A stretch of 64,000 nucleotides of DNA from JAFECT01 sp963838235 (GTDB lineage: Bacteria > Pseudomonadota > Alphaproteobacteria > Caulobacterales > Caulobacteraceae), in the NCBI GenBank assembly GCA_963838235.1, contig CAWIQJ010000005.1, positions 682,001 through 746,000 of the forward strand. The letters are read 5' to 3'. Numbering within the stretch: position 1 is the first letter of the stretch; each line of letters starts with the position of its first letter. Shown here one piece after another: positions 1-9,090 of this stretch. A program made the translations under genes and the position numbers. The notes under the pieces were generated by a model. The model had not been told where the DNA came from. It made no database searches and saw nothing but the letters and a program-made list of their open reading frames with translations.

Positions 1-147
1 CGGCTGGAACGCCGCGTTCCAGCGGTCGATCACCTCGACCGGAATGGCGCCGCGCAGGAGGGTCGAGCCGGTCGCGCGCACCTCGGCGGCGTGGGCGTCG
101 GCCTGGGCCGGCGTGAGCGTGCGGCCGATCGGGGCATGGATCGTCAT
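1..147 (-). CDS. N-terminal 49 residues of a phytanoyl-CoA dioxygenase-like protein (cut by window edge)
   Basis: The reverse strand has an ATG at 147 followed by 49 uninterrupted codons to the window edge. The peptide begins MTIHAPIGRTLTPAQADAHA and contains the segment RATGSTLLRGAIPVEVIDRW. This resembles the N-terminus of phytanoyl-CoA dioxygenase-type Fe(II)/2-oxoglutarate enzymes, in which a short helix precedes a 'G..llrG.ip.e.v' strand. The catalytic H-x-D and distal His lie outside the window, so the family is an inference from the N-terminus alone. A hypothetical protein of another fold remains possible. Confidence 0.45.
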   Translation of the reverse strand, partial: MTIHAPIGRTLTPAQADAHAAEVRATGSTLLRGAIPVEVIDRWNAAFQP

Positions 148-244
148 GCGGCGGTCTCCGGGTTCCGGAGCCAGGATAGCGCCGACGGCCCGGCCAAGCT
201 TCGCGCCCATAATGTCGCATGCCGTACGGCCCAGGGGTGCGTCG

Positions 245-1735
245 CTACCGCGTTGAACCCTCACGCCGCGCGATCACATCGAGGGCGATCTGATAGGCGT
301 CCGGCTGCTGGGCGCTGATCCTGATGTCGGGTTCGAGTCGCGCATCGCCGCCGTCCGCGCCGAACAGAACGAAACGCTTGTGCGATACGTGCATCTGCAG
401 CTTTGTGTGCGGCAGGTCGAATTCGTAATAGTCGCCGTAGAAGGTGAGGGATTCGGTGGGCGCCTCGCCGATCACCGTCGCGCGTTTCCAATATTTGTAG
501 GGCGCCGAAGCGATCAGCGCCGTTGAATAGGTCAGCGGGCTCACCAGCAGGTACAGGTCGCCGGTGAAGGCCAAGGGCTCTTTGAACCGGCGCGGGGTCG
601 GTTGCGCCCCGTCCGGATGCAACACGAAGACGCCGTCGTCCGGCGCGTTCTGGATGCCGGCGAGTTGGGGGATCGCCTGGTTGAGCGGAATCCAGCGGAA
701 GCCCTCAGGCAGCAGGGTGCTGTAGGCGGCCTTGACTTCGGGCGTGGCCTTGACGTCCACCTCCTTGATCGCCGGCAGCACGCGGTCGGAGAGATAGGCC
801 TGCAGCGCGTCGCTCTGGCGGGTGTCGCCGCCGGTGTTCTGACGCAGGTCCAGCACTACGGCGCGCACCTTGGCGTCGTGGATCTTCTGGAACGCGGCCT
901 TGAGCCGGCTCTGGTACTTGTCCCAGGGCTGCTCGAAATCCTTCACCAACAGATGGGCGACGCCGTTGTCGATACTCACCGACACGCCCGCATCGCCGCT
1001 CAGCGACTGCCGCTGGGTCCAGATCTCGACCGGGATGCCGGAGGAGGTCGCCGCCGCGTCGGCGCGGGCGCCGGGCGCGCGGGTGACGATCGCGTAGGGC
1101 GCACGCAGTCCCAAGGACCAGACGCGCACAGCGAAGCGATGGGCGCCTTCCGCCGCACGGCCCGCGTCGGTCTCCATGGACTCGGAGTTCACCAGCCAGT
1201 CGCGCAGGCTCGCCTCCGGCACGCCGTTCAGCGACACGAGTTCGGCGCTCGGCGCGAGGGCAGGCTCGCCGAGGCGGCGGTCGACAAGGATCCGGCCGTC
1301 CTCGATGCGCACCGTGAACGGCGGCGCCATGCCGCCGTGCGCCTTGTAGTCCGCCCACTCCTCGTCGGGGGTCAACAGCTCGGTGTGGCCGTCGGCGTAG
1401 GCGCGTCCCAGCGCCGGCGCTATGGTGCGGAAGAACTCCGTCCGCGTCATCGGATGATCGAGCGACGCCAGGGTGAGCGCCTTGATCGCCGCGTACTGCG
1501 ACTTGTCGGTGATGGCGGCCACATCGGGGTGGATGTGCTCCACCGTGGCGGTGAGATAGCGGAAGTCGGACTTCAGCTCGTCGGCGCTGTACCGGCGCGA
1601 AAAGTCCGCCGGGGCGACATGAGCATGGGGGAAACGGAGATAGACCTTGTCGCTGAGATAGAACCCCAGCCCCACCACCAGGGCCACGACCGCCGCCACG
1701 GCCAGGGCGACGCCCGCCGCGATCTTCTTCCACAT
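245..1735 (-). CDS. S41-family (C-terminal processing-like) peptidase, membrane anchored
   Basis: This 496-residue protein has an N-terminal hydrophobic segment (about residues 4-28) that would anchor it in the inner membrane with the catalytic part in the periplasm. The motif DLRQNTGG near residue 296 matches the substrate-strand signature of S41 peptidases. The later segment LTYSTALIASAPYKYW, near residue 403, fits the nucleophile Ser region. No PDZ domain is obvious, so it is closer to the tricorn/interphotoreceptor-binding branch than to CtpA. I chose the ATG at 1735 because GGGGGA lies just upstream and the hydrophobic helix then starts at the N-terminus. An in-frame extension to 1801 lacks such support. 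The substrate is unknown. The next gene upstream is divergent. Confidence 0.8.
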   Translation of the reverse strand: MWKKIAAGVALAVAAVVALVVGLGFYLSDKVYLRFPHAHVAPADFSRRYSADELKSDFRYLTATVEHIHPDVAAITDKSQYAAIKALTLASLDHPMTRTEFFRTIAPALGRAYADGHTELLTPDEEWADYKAHGGMAPPFTVRIEDGRILVDRRLGEPALAPSAELVSLNGVPEASLRDWLVNSESMETDAGRAAEGAHRFAVRVWSLGLRAPYAIVTRAPGARADAAATSSGIPVEIWTQRQSLSGDAGVSVSIDNGVAHLLVKDFEQPWDKYQSRLKAAFQKIHDAKVRAVVLDLRQNTGGDTRQSDALQAYLSDRVLPAIKEVDVKATPEVKAAYSTLLPEGFRWIPLNQAIPQLAGIQNAPDDGVFVLHPDGAQPTPRRFKEPLAFTGDLYLLVSPLTYSTALIASAPYKYWKRATVIGEAPTESLTFYGDYYEFDLPHTKLQMHVSHKRFVLFGADGGDARLEPDIRISAQQPDAYQIALDVIARREGSTR

Positions 1736-1920
1736 GGCCCATCCCCCGGTGCTCACCCAGCATGAGGATTCCGAGGGCCCGCTTGGATGCGCTATTACCA
1801 AAAGTTAATCCCGCGACATCGCCGATCCTCCGCCGCGCCGACAAGGTCGCTGGCGACAAGCGCGCTTGCCGTCGCGCGCGCTTGGCGCAAGTCTGTGGCG
1901 AAGGTTTCGGGAGGGGTGTC

Positions 1921-2844
1921 GTGCCGATGATCCGTTTGCGTGCCGCATTGATCGCCGCCGGCGTGCTGGCGACCGCCGCTGTGGCCTGGGCGGGACCGCG
2001 CGACGCCGAGGTGCTCACCTCGGACGTGGACCTGTTCTACCGCCTCTACGACGCGGCGGGCGGCAAGCCGACGGCCGAGGTTCTGGACCGCGACTACATC
2101 AAGGGCGGCACCGACGGCGTGCGCCAGTTCGTGCCCCACCGCATCCTCTCCGGCGAGGAACTGGCCAAGACCGTCGCCGAAAATGGCGCGCTCTACGACA
2201 ACGCGCGCAAATGTCTGCAGGCGCTGCCCGCGGTGCGCACGCGCCTGCACACGGCGTTCGCCAAGCTGGCGCGACTGTATCCCGAGGCGCGGTTTCCGCC
2301 GGTGACGATCCTGATCGGGCGCAACAACTCGGGCGGTACGACGGGCAAGTCCGGCGTGCTGATCGGGCTCGAAGTGGTCTGTCACACCACGCCGGAGAAG
2401 GGCGACATCGCCGCGTTCATGACCACCCTGATCATGCACGAATACGGCCATGTGCAGCAGTTCCCCGACGGCGGCGAAGACGCCCATCGGGCGGACCTAC
2501 TGACCCAGTCGCTGATCGAGGGCGAAGGAGAGTTGACGGCGGAACTGACCACCGGCCACATCTCCAACACGCAACTCTTGGCCTGGACCAAGGGTCATGA
2601 GCGCGCGATCGACGAGGCCTTCGTCGCCGACATGGACAAGACCGATCTGAAGCCCTGGCTCTACAACGGGCGTGGTACGGCGGAGAAGCCGGGCGACCTC
2701 GGCTACTGGGTCGGCTGGCGCATCGCCAAGGCCTATTACCTCAAGGCCAGGGACAAACCGGCCGCCCTGAAGACGCTGTTCGAGCTGAAGGACCCCAAGG
2801 CGATCCTGGCGGCGAGCGGCTGGAAGCCCGGCGACCCGGACTAG
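1921..2844 (+). CDS. Exported HExxH zinc metalloprotease-like protein
   Basis: This 307-residue protein has a signal peptide (IRLRAALIAAGVLATAAVAWA). The motif LIMHEYGHVQQ around residues 170-180 is a gluzincin/zincin HExxH site. Acidic residues follow at EGEGELTAEL, about 30-40 residues downstream, and may supply the third zinc ligand. The general shape resembles the DUF2268-type predicted Zn-dependent proteases, but I cannot assign a named family with confidence. GGGAGGGG upstream sits 6 nt before a GTG at 1921 and 12 nt before an in-frame ATG at 1927. I prefer the GTG, and the difference is only two residues. The gene is divergent from the S41 peptidase, and both would be periplasmic proteases. 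Confidence 0.72.
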   Translation: MPMIRLRAALIAAGVLATAAVAWAGPRDAEVLTSDVDLFYRLYDAAGGKPTAEVLDRDYIKGGTDGVRQFVPHRILSGEELAKTVAENGALYDNARKCLQALPAVRTRLHTAFAKLARLYPEARFPPVTILIGRNNSGGTTGKSGVLIGLEVVCHTTPEKGDIAAFMTTLIMHEYGHVQQFPDGGEDAHRADLLTQSLIEGEGELTAELTTGHISNTQLLAWTKGHERAIDEAFVADMDKTDLKPWLYNGRGTAEKPGDLGYWVGWRIAKAYYLKARDKPAALKTLFELKDPKAILAASGWKPGDPD

Positions 2845-2845
2845 G

Positions 2846-3280
2846 TCAGCCCTCGGTCTGCGAGGGACGCAGCGCGAGCGCGCCCAATTTGCCGTCGGCG
2901 GAGAGCTGGATGGCCCAGTCGTAGGCGGCGTTGGCGAACACCACGCGGAAGAAGATCACCCCGGAGTCCGGGTCCATGCCCAGCACCGACACGGTCTTCA
3001 CGTCGCCGAGGCCGGTCAGGATGTTGTGGACCTGGTCGGCCTTGGGCGTGATGCGGTCGCGCAGTTCGTCGGTCATGGTCGAGTAATCGGGCTTGCCGGC
3101 GCGGAACTCGTCGATGACCTGGCGCAGAGCGGTCTCCGCGGCCTTGGCGGCGGCGGGGCTCGGCTGGGGCGGCTGGGTCGGGGCCATCAGCGGCGGGGCG
3201 GGCTGCGCGGGCACGGTCGTCTGGGCGAGCGCCGGCGCGGCGGCGAGGGTCGAGACGACGAGGAGGGCGGCGAATTTCAT
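2846..3280 (-). CDS. Small exported protein of unknown function
   Basis: The 144-residue product has a clear signal peptide (MKFAALLVVSTLAAAPALAQ). A proline/alanine-rich spacer follows to about residue 45. The C-terminal domain of about 100 residues (ELRDRITPKADQVHNILTGL, then strands ending in WAIQLSADGKLGALAL) has the look of an alpha/beta DUF3887- or NTF2-like small domain, which is only an impression. It ends two bases from the stop of the convergent metalloprotease gene. No catalytic motif or cysteine is visible. Expected location is the periplasm. Confidence 0.75.
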   Translation of the reverse strand: MKFAALLVVSTLAAAPALAQTTVPAQPAPPLMAPTQPPQPSPAAAKAAETALRQVIDEFRAGKPDYSTMTDELRDRITPKADQVHNILTGLGDVKTVSVLGMDPDSGVIFFRVVFANAAYDWAIQLSADGKLGALALRPSQTEG

Positions 3281-3373
3281 GGAGCTGTCCGGGTCCGATT
3301 GAGGCGGCGCATTGGCCGGGAGCGCGAAGGCGGAATGAAGGCCCCCACATTACACCGAAATTTCAACGCGGGA

Positions 3374-3775
3374 TCACACCTGTTCCCGTCGCGGGAGAGC
3401 GCGCGAGGCCAACAGGGCCGCGACGACCAGCGGGATGACGACGGCCGCGATGGTCATCCAGATCGGCTGGGTGGTCCGGGTCAGCATCCAGACGTCGCCG
3501 GCGAGCGCCACGAGACCGCCGACCCAGGCCATGCGCGCGCTCCCACCCCACCGGGCCGCGACGAAGCAGGCGGCAAGGGCGCTCACCGCCCAGACGCCCA
3601 TGATGCAGAGTTTGGCGGGGATCGGCGCGCAGCTCAGCACCGCGCGCACCATGGCCGGGTCGGTGACGCTGGTCCCCGGCGGCAGGGCGTAGACCTCGGC
3701 GATGGTCCACAGGCCCGCCAGCGCCACGACGCCGTAGACGATGACCGACAGCAGAAACGCGACGACCAGGCGCAT
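3374..3775 (-). CDS. Small integral membrane protein, four predicted helices
   Basis: The 133-residue product is almost entirely hydrophobic. Helices are visible at about residues 3-27, 45-70, 78-98 and 103-125, and the C-terminus is short and basic (RALPRREQV). Two cysteines (LSCAPIPAKLC) lie in the loop before the second helix. I recognise no functional motif. It resembles the many small 4-TM inner membrane proteins of Caulobacterales that have no assigned role. It lies 12 bases downstream of the GFA gene on the same strand and could be the last gene of the 4632-to-3374 transcript. Confidence 0.72.
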   Translation of the reverse strand: MRLVVAFLLSVIVYGVVALAGLWTIAEVYALPPGTSVTDPAMVRAVLSCAPIPAKLCIMGVWAVSALAACFVAARWGGSARMAWVGGLVALAGDVWMLTRTTQPIWMTIAAVVIPLVVAALLASRALPRREQV

Positions 3776-3787
3776 GTGTGAATCTCC

Positions 3788-4111
3788 CTAAGCGTTGTCG
3801 AGCTTTCGCACCGGCAGGTTGGCGATGATGGCAGGATCGAACAGGCGCGCGTTCACCCCCATGCGATCGACCGACTTCAGCGGCGCCCAATGGGTGGTGC
3901 AGCCGCAGACCTTGCAGCGATGGAAGGCGAGGTCGCGGTCGCCCCAGGCGTAGGTGTCGGTCTCACCGGTCACCTGCACGTCCGCCACAGGGTAGTAGGA
4001 CCAGAGCGTCCCCAGCCGTCGGCAGATCGAACAGTTGCAATCGGCGACGTCCTTGGGCGGGCGTGCGACCCGCAGGAGCACCGCGCCGCAATGACAGGAG
4101 CCTTCGATCAT
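3788..4111 (-). CDS. GFA family (CENP-V/GFA) zinc protein
   Basis: This 107-residue protein carries the full cysteine pattern of the GFA domain: SCHCGAV near the N-terminus, CNCSICRRLG in the middle and CKVCGCTTHW later. These Cys residues bind structural zinc and, in Gfa itself, a zinc near the active site. Members include glutathione-dependent formaldehyde-activating enzyme, but most, like this one, have no proven substrate. I chose the ATG at 4111 because it overlaps the stop of the upstream gene as ATGA, which implies translational coupling. The longer in-frame reading to 4267 runs through that upstream gene and adds no domain. Confidence 0.85.
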   Translation of the reverse strand: MIEGSCHCGAVLLRVARPPKDVADCNCSICRRLGTLWSYYPVADVQVTGETDTYAWGDRDLAFHRCKVCGCTTHWAPLKSVDRMGVNARLFDPAIIANLPVRKLDNA

Positions 4112-4632
4112 TGCCAGATGGGCGCCATGTTCGGCGACTGCGGGTCGGTTGGGCATTCGCCGGGCGTCTTGCGTGTGTTCAACAGTTTGAACCTCGCGCC
4201 GGTCAGGACGAACTCGTCGTAGACGCAAAAATGCGCGCCGTTCGCGCCATCCGACGTTTGGTCCCATCGCGCGCGCAAGAGGCGGCTGTCGGGATGGAAG
4301 TCGAGATCGAGGTCGGCGTAGGTCTCGCCGCTGCGCGGGAAGTCATAGATCGCGCCGGTGGTCAGGTCGCCGAGCCAGGTGAAGGTGCATCCGGTCCCGC
4401 AGCCCGCGCCCATGAGGGCGTAGTGGCCGGCGAACCGGGGCGCGGACTTGAAGCCCCAGCGGAACATGGTCCGATAGTCGCGGTGCTTGCGATTGCGGCC
4501 GGTGAAGGTCGGCGTGACGACGTGGCCGAACGCGGGCTTGGCGGGGTAGTCCTTGAAGTCCGCTGCACGCGCCGGAACGGCGGCGACGGAGACCAGGATC
4601 AGGGCGGACGCGACGAGGGCGGCGATACGCAT
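4108..4632 (-). CDS. Exported protein of unknown function
   Basis: The 174-residue product has a signal peptide (MRIAALVASALILVSVAAVPARAA). The mature part contains a glycine/cysteine turn (LMGAGCGTGCTFTWLGDLTT) and a strand-rich C-terminal half ending in a Cys-containing tail (KTPGECPTD). The start at 4632 follows a good GGAGG with a five-base spacer. The ATG at 4656 has no such site. Its stop overlaps the start of the GFA gene, so the two are probably co-transcribed. I do not recognise the family. The paired cysteines suggest a disulphide-stabilised periplasmic protein. Confidence 0.75.
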   Translation of the reverse strand: MRIAALVASALILVSVAAVPARAADFKDYPAKPAFGHVVTPTFTGRNRKHRDYRTMFRWGFKSAPRFAGHYALMGAGCGTGCTFTWLGDLTTGAIYDFPRSGETYADLDLDFHPDSRLLRARWDQTSDGANGAHFCVYDEFVLTGARFKLLNTRKTPGECPTDPQSPNMAPIWQ

Positions 4633-4766
4633 GGGAGCCTCCGAAATCCGGTGCACGACCTTAGCTCAGCGGGGCGGGCCGCACGAGGCCCGGGCTCGAC
4701 CGGCTTGCCACCCGCGCCGCTCCCCCCTAATCCGGGGCGGTAGGTTTCAGCCTTAGGCGCCCGACC

Positions 4767-6299
4767 ATGCAGGACATCCTCGAGGAACTCGAACGCAGGC
4801 GCAGCCAGGCGCGGCTTGGGGGCGGGGAGCGGCGGATCGCGGCCCAGCACGCCAAGGGCAAGCTGACGGCGCGGGAGCGGGTCGAGGCCCTGCTGGACGA
4901 GGGCTCCTTCGAGGAGACCGACCTCTTCGTCGAGCACCGCTGCGTCGACTTCGGCATGGCCGACCAGAAGATCCCCGGCGACGGGGTGGTCACCGGCTGG
5001 GGCGCCATCAACGGGCGGCTGGTCTACGTGTTCTCCAAGGACTTCACCGTGTTCGGCGGTTCGCTGTCGGGCGCGCACGCGTCCAAGATCGTCAAGCTGC
5101 AGCACATGGCGCTGAAGAACGGCGCCCCGATCATCGGCCTGTTCGACGCCGGCGGCGCGCGCATCCAGGAAGGCGTCGAGAGCCTGGCGGGCTACGCCGA
5201 CATCTTCCTGCAGAACGTGATGAGCTCGGGCGTCATCCCGCAGATCAGCGTGATCATGGGACCGTGCGCGGGCGGCGACGTCTATTCGCCGGCGATGACC
5301 GACTTCATCTTCATGGTGCGCGACACCAGCTATATGTACGTCACCGGCCCGGAGGTGGTGAAGACCGTCACCAACGAGGTGGTCACCCACGAGGACCTGG
5401 GCGGCGCGCGCGTGCATGCGATGAAGTCGGGCGTGGCCGACGGCGCGTTCGAAAACGACCTCGAGGCCCTGGCGCAGATTCGCCGGCTGATCGACTTTTT
5501 ACCCTTGTCCAACCGCGAGAAGCCGCCGCGGCGCGACAGCTTCGACAATCCGCGCCGCGACGAGCCGTCGCTCGACAGCCTGATCCCGTCGAACCCGAAT
5601 AAGCCCTACGACATGAAGGAGCTGATCCTGAAGGTCGTCGACGAGGCCGACTTTTTCGAGGTGTCGCCCGAATACGCCAAGAATATCATCATCGGCTTCG
5701 GCCGCCTCGACGGCCAGCCCGTGGGTTTCGTCGCAAATCAGCCGCAGGTGCTGGCGGGCGTGCTCGACAATGACTCATCGAAAAAGGGCGCGCGCTTCGT
5801 GCGCTTCTGCGACGCCTTCAACATTCCGATCGTCACCTTCGTCGATGTGCCGGGCTTCATGCCGGGCACCAAGCAGGAGTACGGCGGCCTGATCAAGAAC
5901 GGCGCCAAGCTGCTGTTCGCCTACGCCGAGGCGACCGTGCCCAAGATCACCGTCATCACGCGCAAGGCCTACGGCGGCGCCTACGACGTGATGAGCTCAA
6001 AACACATCCGCGGCGACGTAAACTACGCCTGGCCCACCGCCGAGATCGCGGTGATGGGCGCCAAGGGCGCGGTGGAGATCATCTTCCGCGCAGAGGCGAA
6101 GGACCCCGAAGTGCTGGCCGAGCGCGAAGCCGAATACAAGGCGAGGTTCGCCAACCCGTTCGTGGCCGCGCAACGCGGCTACATCGATGACGTGATCATG
6201 CCGCATGGCACGCGGCGGAGGATCATCAAGGCGCTGAAGACCCTGGCGAACAAGACGCTCGAGAACCCGTGGAAGAAGCACGATAATATTCCACTCTAA
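4767..6299 (+). CDS. pccB: Propionyl-CoA carboxylase beta subunit (carboxyltransferase)
   Basis: The 510-residue protein is a full-length acyl-CoA carboxylase carboxyltransferase. It transfers CO2 from carboxybiotin on the alpha subunit to propionyl-CoA, giving methylmalonyl-CoA, in the cytoplasm. It begins with the typical helix (DILEELERRR) and the segment GKLTARERVEALLDEGSFEE. The N-lobe has GLFDAGGARIQEGVESLAGY and the C-lobe has VDVPGFMPGTKQEYGG and KAYGGAYDVMSSKHIRGD. These glycine-rich loops form the oxyanion holes for the CoA thioester and biotin. The C-terminus (TLANKTLENPWKKHDNIPL) is standard for PccB. The biotinylated alpha subunit is not in this window. The gene appears intact, in contrast to several neighbours. 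Confidence 0.96.
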   Translation: MQDILEELERRRSQARLGGGERRIAAQHAKGKLTARERVEALLDEGSFEETDLFVEHRCVDFGMADQKIPGDGVVTGWGAINGRLVYVFSKDFTVFGGSLSGAHASKIVKLQHMALKNGAPIIGLFDAGGARIQEGVESLAGYADIFLQNVMSSGVIPQISVIMGPCAGGDVYSPAMTDFIFMVRDTSYMYVTGPEVVKTVTNEVVTHEDLGGARVHAMKSGVADGAFENDLEALAQIRRLIDFLPLSNREKPPRRDSFDNPRRDEPSLDSLIPSNPNKPYDMKELILKVVDEADFFEVSPEYAKNIIIGFGRLDGQPVGFVANQPQVLAGVLDNDSSKKGARFVRFCDAFNIPIVTFVDVPGFMPGTKQEYGGLIKNGAKLLFAYAEATVPKITVITRKAYGGAYDVMSSKHIRGDVNYAWPTAEIAVMGAKGAVEIIFRAEAKDPEVLAEREAEYKARFANPFVAAQRGYIDDVIMPHGTRRRIIKALKTLANKTLENPWKKHDNIPL

Positions 6300-6307
6300 G
6301 AAGTGGG

Positions 6308-6559
6308 GATCCTCCCCATGCTGAAAGCATGGGGAGGGGGACCGCGCTAGCGGTGGCGGGGCCCGAGCTGCGTGCCGCAGCTCGGGAAAAGCTGCACGAC
6401 GATTGACGATGAGCGAAGGGGTGCGTGAACTCGACGTCGGCGGCTGCCGCCCTTCGCCCATAGCCGACGTGCTGCGGCATTTGCTCGCTGCGTATTCGCA
6501 GCTTCGCCCCCTCCACCGCTAGCGCGGTCCCCCTCCCCACGCGACGCGTGGGGAGGATC
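6308..6559. repeat. 252-bp palindromic, MITE-like intergenic element with nested hairpins
   Basis: Two arms, 6308-6356 and 6513-6559, are inverted copies of each other. Both begin with GATCCTCCCC and end with GGACCGCGCTAGCGGTGG when read inward, and they differ only in a short central loop. Each arm is itself a hairpin (CCTCCCC...GGGGAGG). The loop stems differ in a compensated way: ATGCT/AGCAT in the left arm, ACGC/GCGT in the right. Between the arms lie a perfect 11-bp hairpin (CCCGAGCTGCG/CGCAGCTCGGG, 6362-6386) and a second inverted pair (ACGTCGGC 6434 and GCCGACGT 6463). No reading frame is supported. It occupies the whole gap between pccB and the GH92 gene. It may act as a 3' mRNA structure or be a dispersed mobile repeat. 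Confidence 0.8.
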
Positions 6560-6596
6560 GCGTTTTCCTATTTCTGAATTGAGGTATGGTTGAGCG

Positions 6597-8988
6597 ATGA
6601 ACAGAGCTTTCTTCATTCTCTCCCTGGGCGCTACGGCGCTTCTGGCCGGCGCCGCCCAGGCCGCGCCGGCCGATCCCGCCGCCTCCGTGAACCCTTTCAT
6701 CGGCACGGCCAACGGCGGCAACGTCTACCCTGGCGCGACGGCGCCGTTCGGGATGGTGGTGTTTAGTCCGGAGGAGACCTCTCTGCGCAAGGACGGCAGC
6801 ACGCGGGTTGCGGCGGCGGGCGGGTATGGTTGGAAGGCCAGCCATGTGCGCGGGTTCTCGTTGACGCACCTGTCGGGCACCGGGTGTGCGGGCGCGAGCG
6901 GGGATGTGCCGATCATGCCGGTGACGGAGGCGGTCGTGCGGTCGCCGTCGGCGGATGAGCCGTACGGCGCCTATGCTTCGACCTTCGATCACGCCAATGA
7001 GCATACGGCGCCGGGCGCCTATGGCGTGCGGCTGGACAACGGCGCGGCGGTGGACCTGGGCGCGACGGCGCGAACCGGGGTGATGCGCGTCGGGTTTCCC
7101 ACGGATAAGCCGGCCAATCTGTTGTTCCGGGTTTCGGACTCGGAGGTGGGGTCGAGCGAGGCGCAGATTTATATCGATGCGGCGCATCGCGAGGTCACGG
7201 GGTCGGTGACCAGCGGGAATTTCTGCGGCTATCTCTCGAAGGATCGGCAGCACAGCTATTACACCCTGCATTTCGTGGCCGTGATCGACCAGCCGTTCAG
7301 CGTGGGCGGGACCTGGAGCGACCTTACCGTGACCGCGGGCACCACCGATGCGCACGGCGGGACGACCTATGGCGACAAGGGCAATCCACCTGCGGGGCGT
7401 GGTTCCGGCGGCTGGATCGCGTTCGATGCGGCGCATGCGCCGGCGGTCACCCTGCGCATCGGCGTGTCGTACGTGAGCGAGGCGGCAGCGCGGGCTAACC
7501 TCGCGGTGGAAAGCGCGCCGGGCGTAACCGTCGACCAGGTGCAGGCGCAGACGCGCGCGGAATGGAACAAACGGCTCGGCGAGATCGCAATCGACGGCGG
7601 GACGCCCGAGCAACGTACGGTGTTCTACACCGCGCTCTACCACAGCCTGCTCGAGCCCAATCTCTACAGCGACGCGGATGGGCGCTACCTGGGCTTCGAC
7701 GGCGCGGTGCATGACCTGTCGCCGGGGCAGGGGGCGCAGTACGCCAACTTCTCGGGCTGGGACGTCTATCGCTCGCAGCTGCAGCTGGTGACCTGGCTCG
7801 ATCCCAAGGTCGGGTCCGACTTCGCCCAGTCCTTGCTCAACCAGGCCAACCAGAACGGCGGGGTGTGGGATCGCTGGACGCACCTGACCGGGCGCACCGG
7901 GGTGATGAACGGCGATCCGTCCGCGCCGGCCATCGCCGATATTTCGGCCTTCGGCGGTCATGGGTTCGACGAGTTCCGCCGCCTATCGTTCGCTGCTCAT
8001 CGCGGCGACGAACCCGACGCCGGGCGACGAAGCGCGCGACGGCTGCCCGGTGTTGTGCGGCGGCGAGCGGCCCGGGCTCGCCGAGGAGATGCGCCTGCAC
8101 TATCTGCCGGCCGGCGCGCCGGGTTGGGGGTCGGTGGCGGACACGCTCGAAATGGCGACCGCGGATTTCGCTCTGTCGCAGCTCGCCTTGCACGAGGGCG
8201 ACGATCTGATGGCGCATGCGCTGCGCGTGCGCGCGGGTTGGTGGCGCAATCTCTATAATCCGAAGGCCGCGCCCGACGGCGGCTATCTGCAGCCGCGCAA
8301 CGCCGATGCAACCTGGCCCGCGTTCGATCCGAAATCCGACGACGGCATGGTCGAGGGATCGGGGGCGGTATACCTCTGGATGGTTCCGTTCGATCCACAG
8401 GGTCTGTTCGACACCCTGGGCGGCGTCGACTCGGCGCGCGCGCGCCTGGACGCCTTCTTCTACGAGCCCGACGGCAAGCTGGCGGTGACCAACGCCGGGC
8501 CGTTGCACGCGGAGCTGAACAACGAGCCGTCGGTCGCGGCGCCGTGGCTCTATGATTTCGCGGGCGCACCGTGGAAGACCCAGGAGTTGGTGCGCGCGAC
8601 CGAGGTGCAGATCTGGACCACCAAGCCCGACGGCATCCCCGGCAACGACGACCTGGGCGAGATGTCGTCCTGGTACGTGTGGGCGGCGCTCGGTCTCTAT
8701 CCGATGTGGCCCGGCCGCGCGGACCTGGTGCTGGGCAGCCCGCTGTTTCCGCAGGCGCGGATCGACCGGCCCGGCGGTGCGGTTGTCATTCGCGCGCCGG
8801 GCGCCGCGGCGGACCGGCCCTATGTGGTCGGCGTGCGGGTGAACGGCCAGGCGAGCTCGCGGCCGTGGCTGACATCGGACTTCGCGACGGGGGGTGGAAC
8901 GCTCGAGTTTGATCTCGCCGCCAAGCCCGATCCGCACTGGGGCGCGTCGCCCAAAGACGCGCCGCCGTCGTACCCGCCGGAACACTGA
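6597..8988 (+). CDS. GH92 family alpha-1,2-mannosidase, exported (one apparent frameshift near 7970)
   Basis: The combined product is about 797 residues, normal for GH92, with a signal peptide (MNRAFFILSLGATALLAGAAQA). N-terminal hallmarks are VNPFIGTANGGNVYPGATAP and FSLTHLSGTGC followed by GDVPIMP. The C-terminal catalytic domain has IPGNDDLGEMSSWYVWAALG and then LYPMWPGRADLVLGSPLF. GH92 enzymes are Ca2+-dependent inverting exo-mannosidases that trim mannose from glycans in the periplasm or outside the cell. The frame changes between FGGHGFDEF (frame of 6597) and AAYRSLLIAATNPTPGDEAR (frame ending at 8988). A single base added near 7970 restores the family's usual sequence, so a sequencing error is likelier than a real mutation. 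A run of TonB receptors follows on the other strand, which would fit glycan scavenging. Confidence 0.88.
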
Positions 8989-8993
8989 GGTCG

Positions 8994-9032
8994 GCGCAGA
9001 TGCGCCGCATCTGCGCTTGCCATTTTTTTATT
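8994..9032 (+). terminator. Rho-independent terminator of the GH92 gene
   Basis: A perfect 11-bp stem (GCGCAGATGCG at 8994-9004 and CGCATCTGCGC at 9006-9016) is followed by a run of seven T within 9017-9032. It starts six bases after the GH92 stop codon. Confidence 0.8.
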
Positions 9033-9064
9033 CCGCTCATCCCGGCGAATGCCGGGATGAGCGG
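9033..9064. repeat. REP-like palindrome (CCGCTCATCCC family)
   Basis: A 32-bp near-perfect palindrome has arms CCGCTCATCCCGGC and GCCGGGATGAGCGG around a four-base loop. It lies between the convergent GH92 and receptor genes. The same CCGCTCATCCC start recurs in the inverted pair at 44180-44321, which indicates a dispersed intergenic repeat. Confidence 0.65.
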
Positions 9065-9090
9065 GGAGAAGAAGGGTTACTGCTCTTGAC

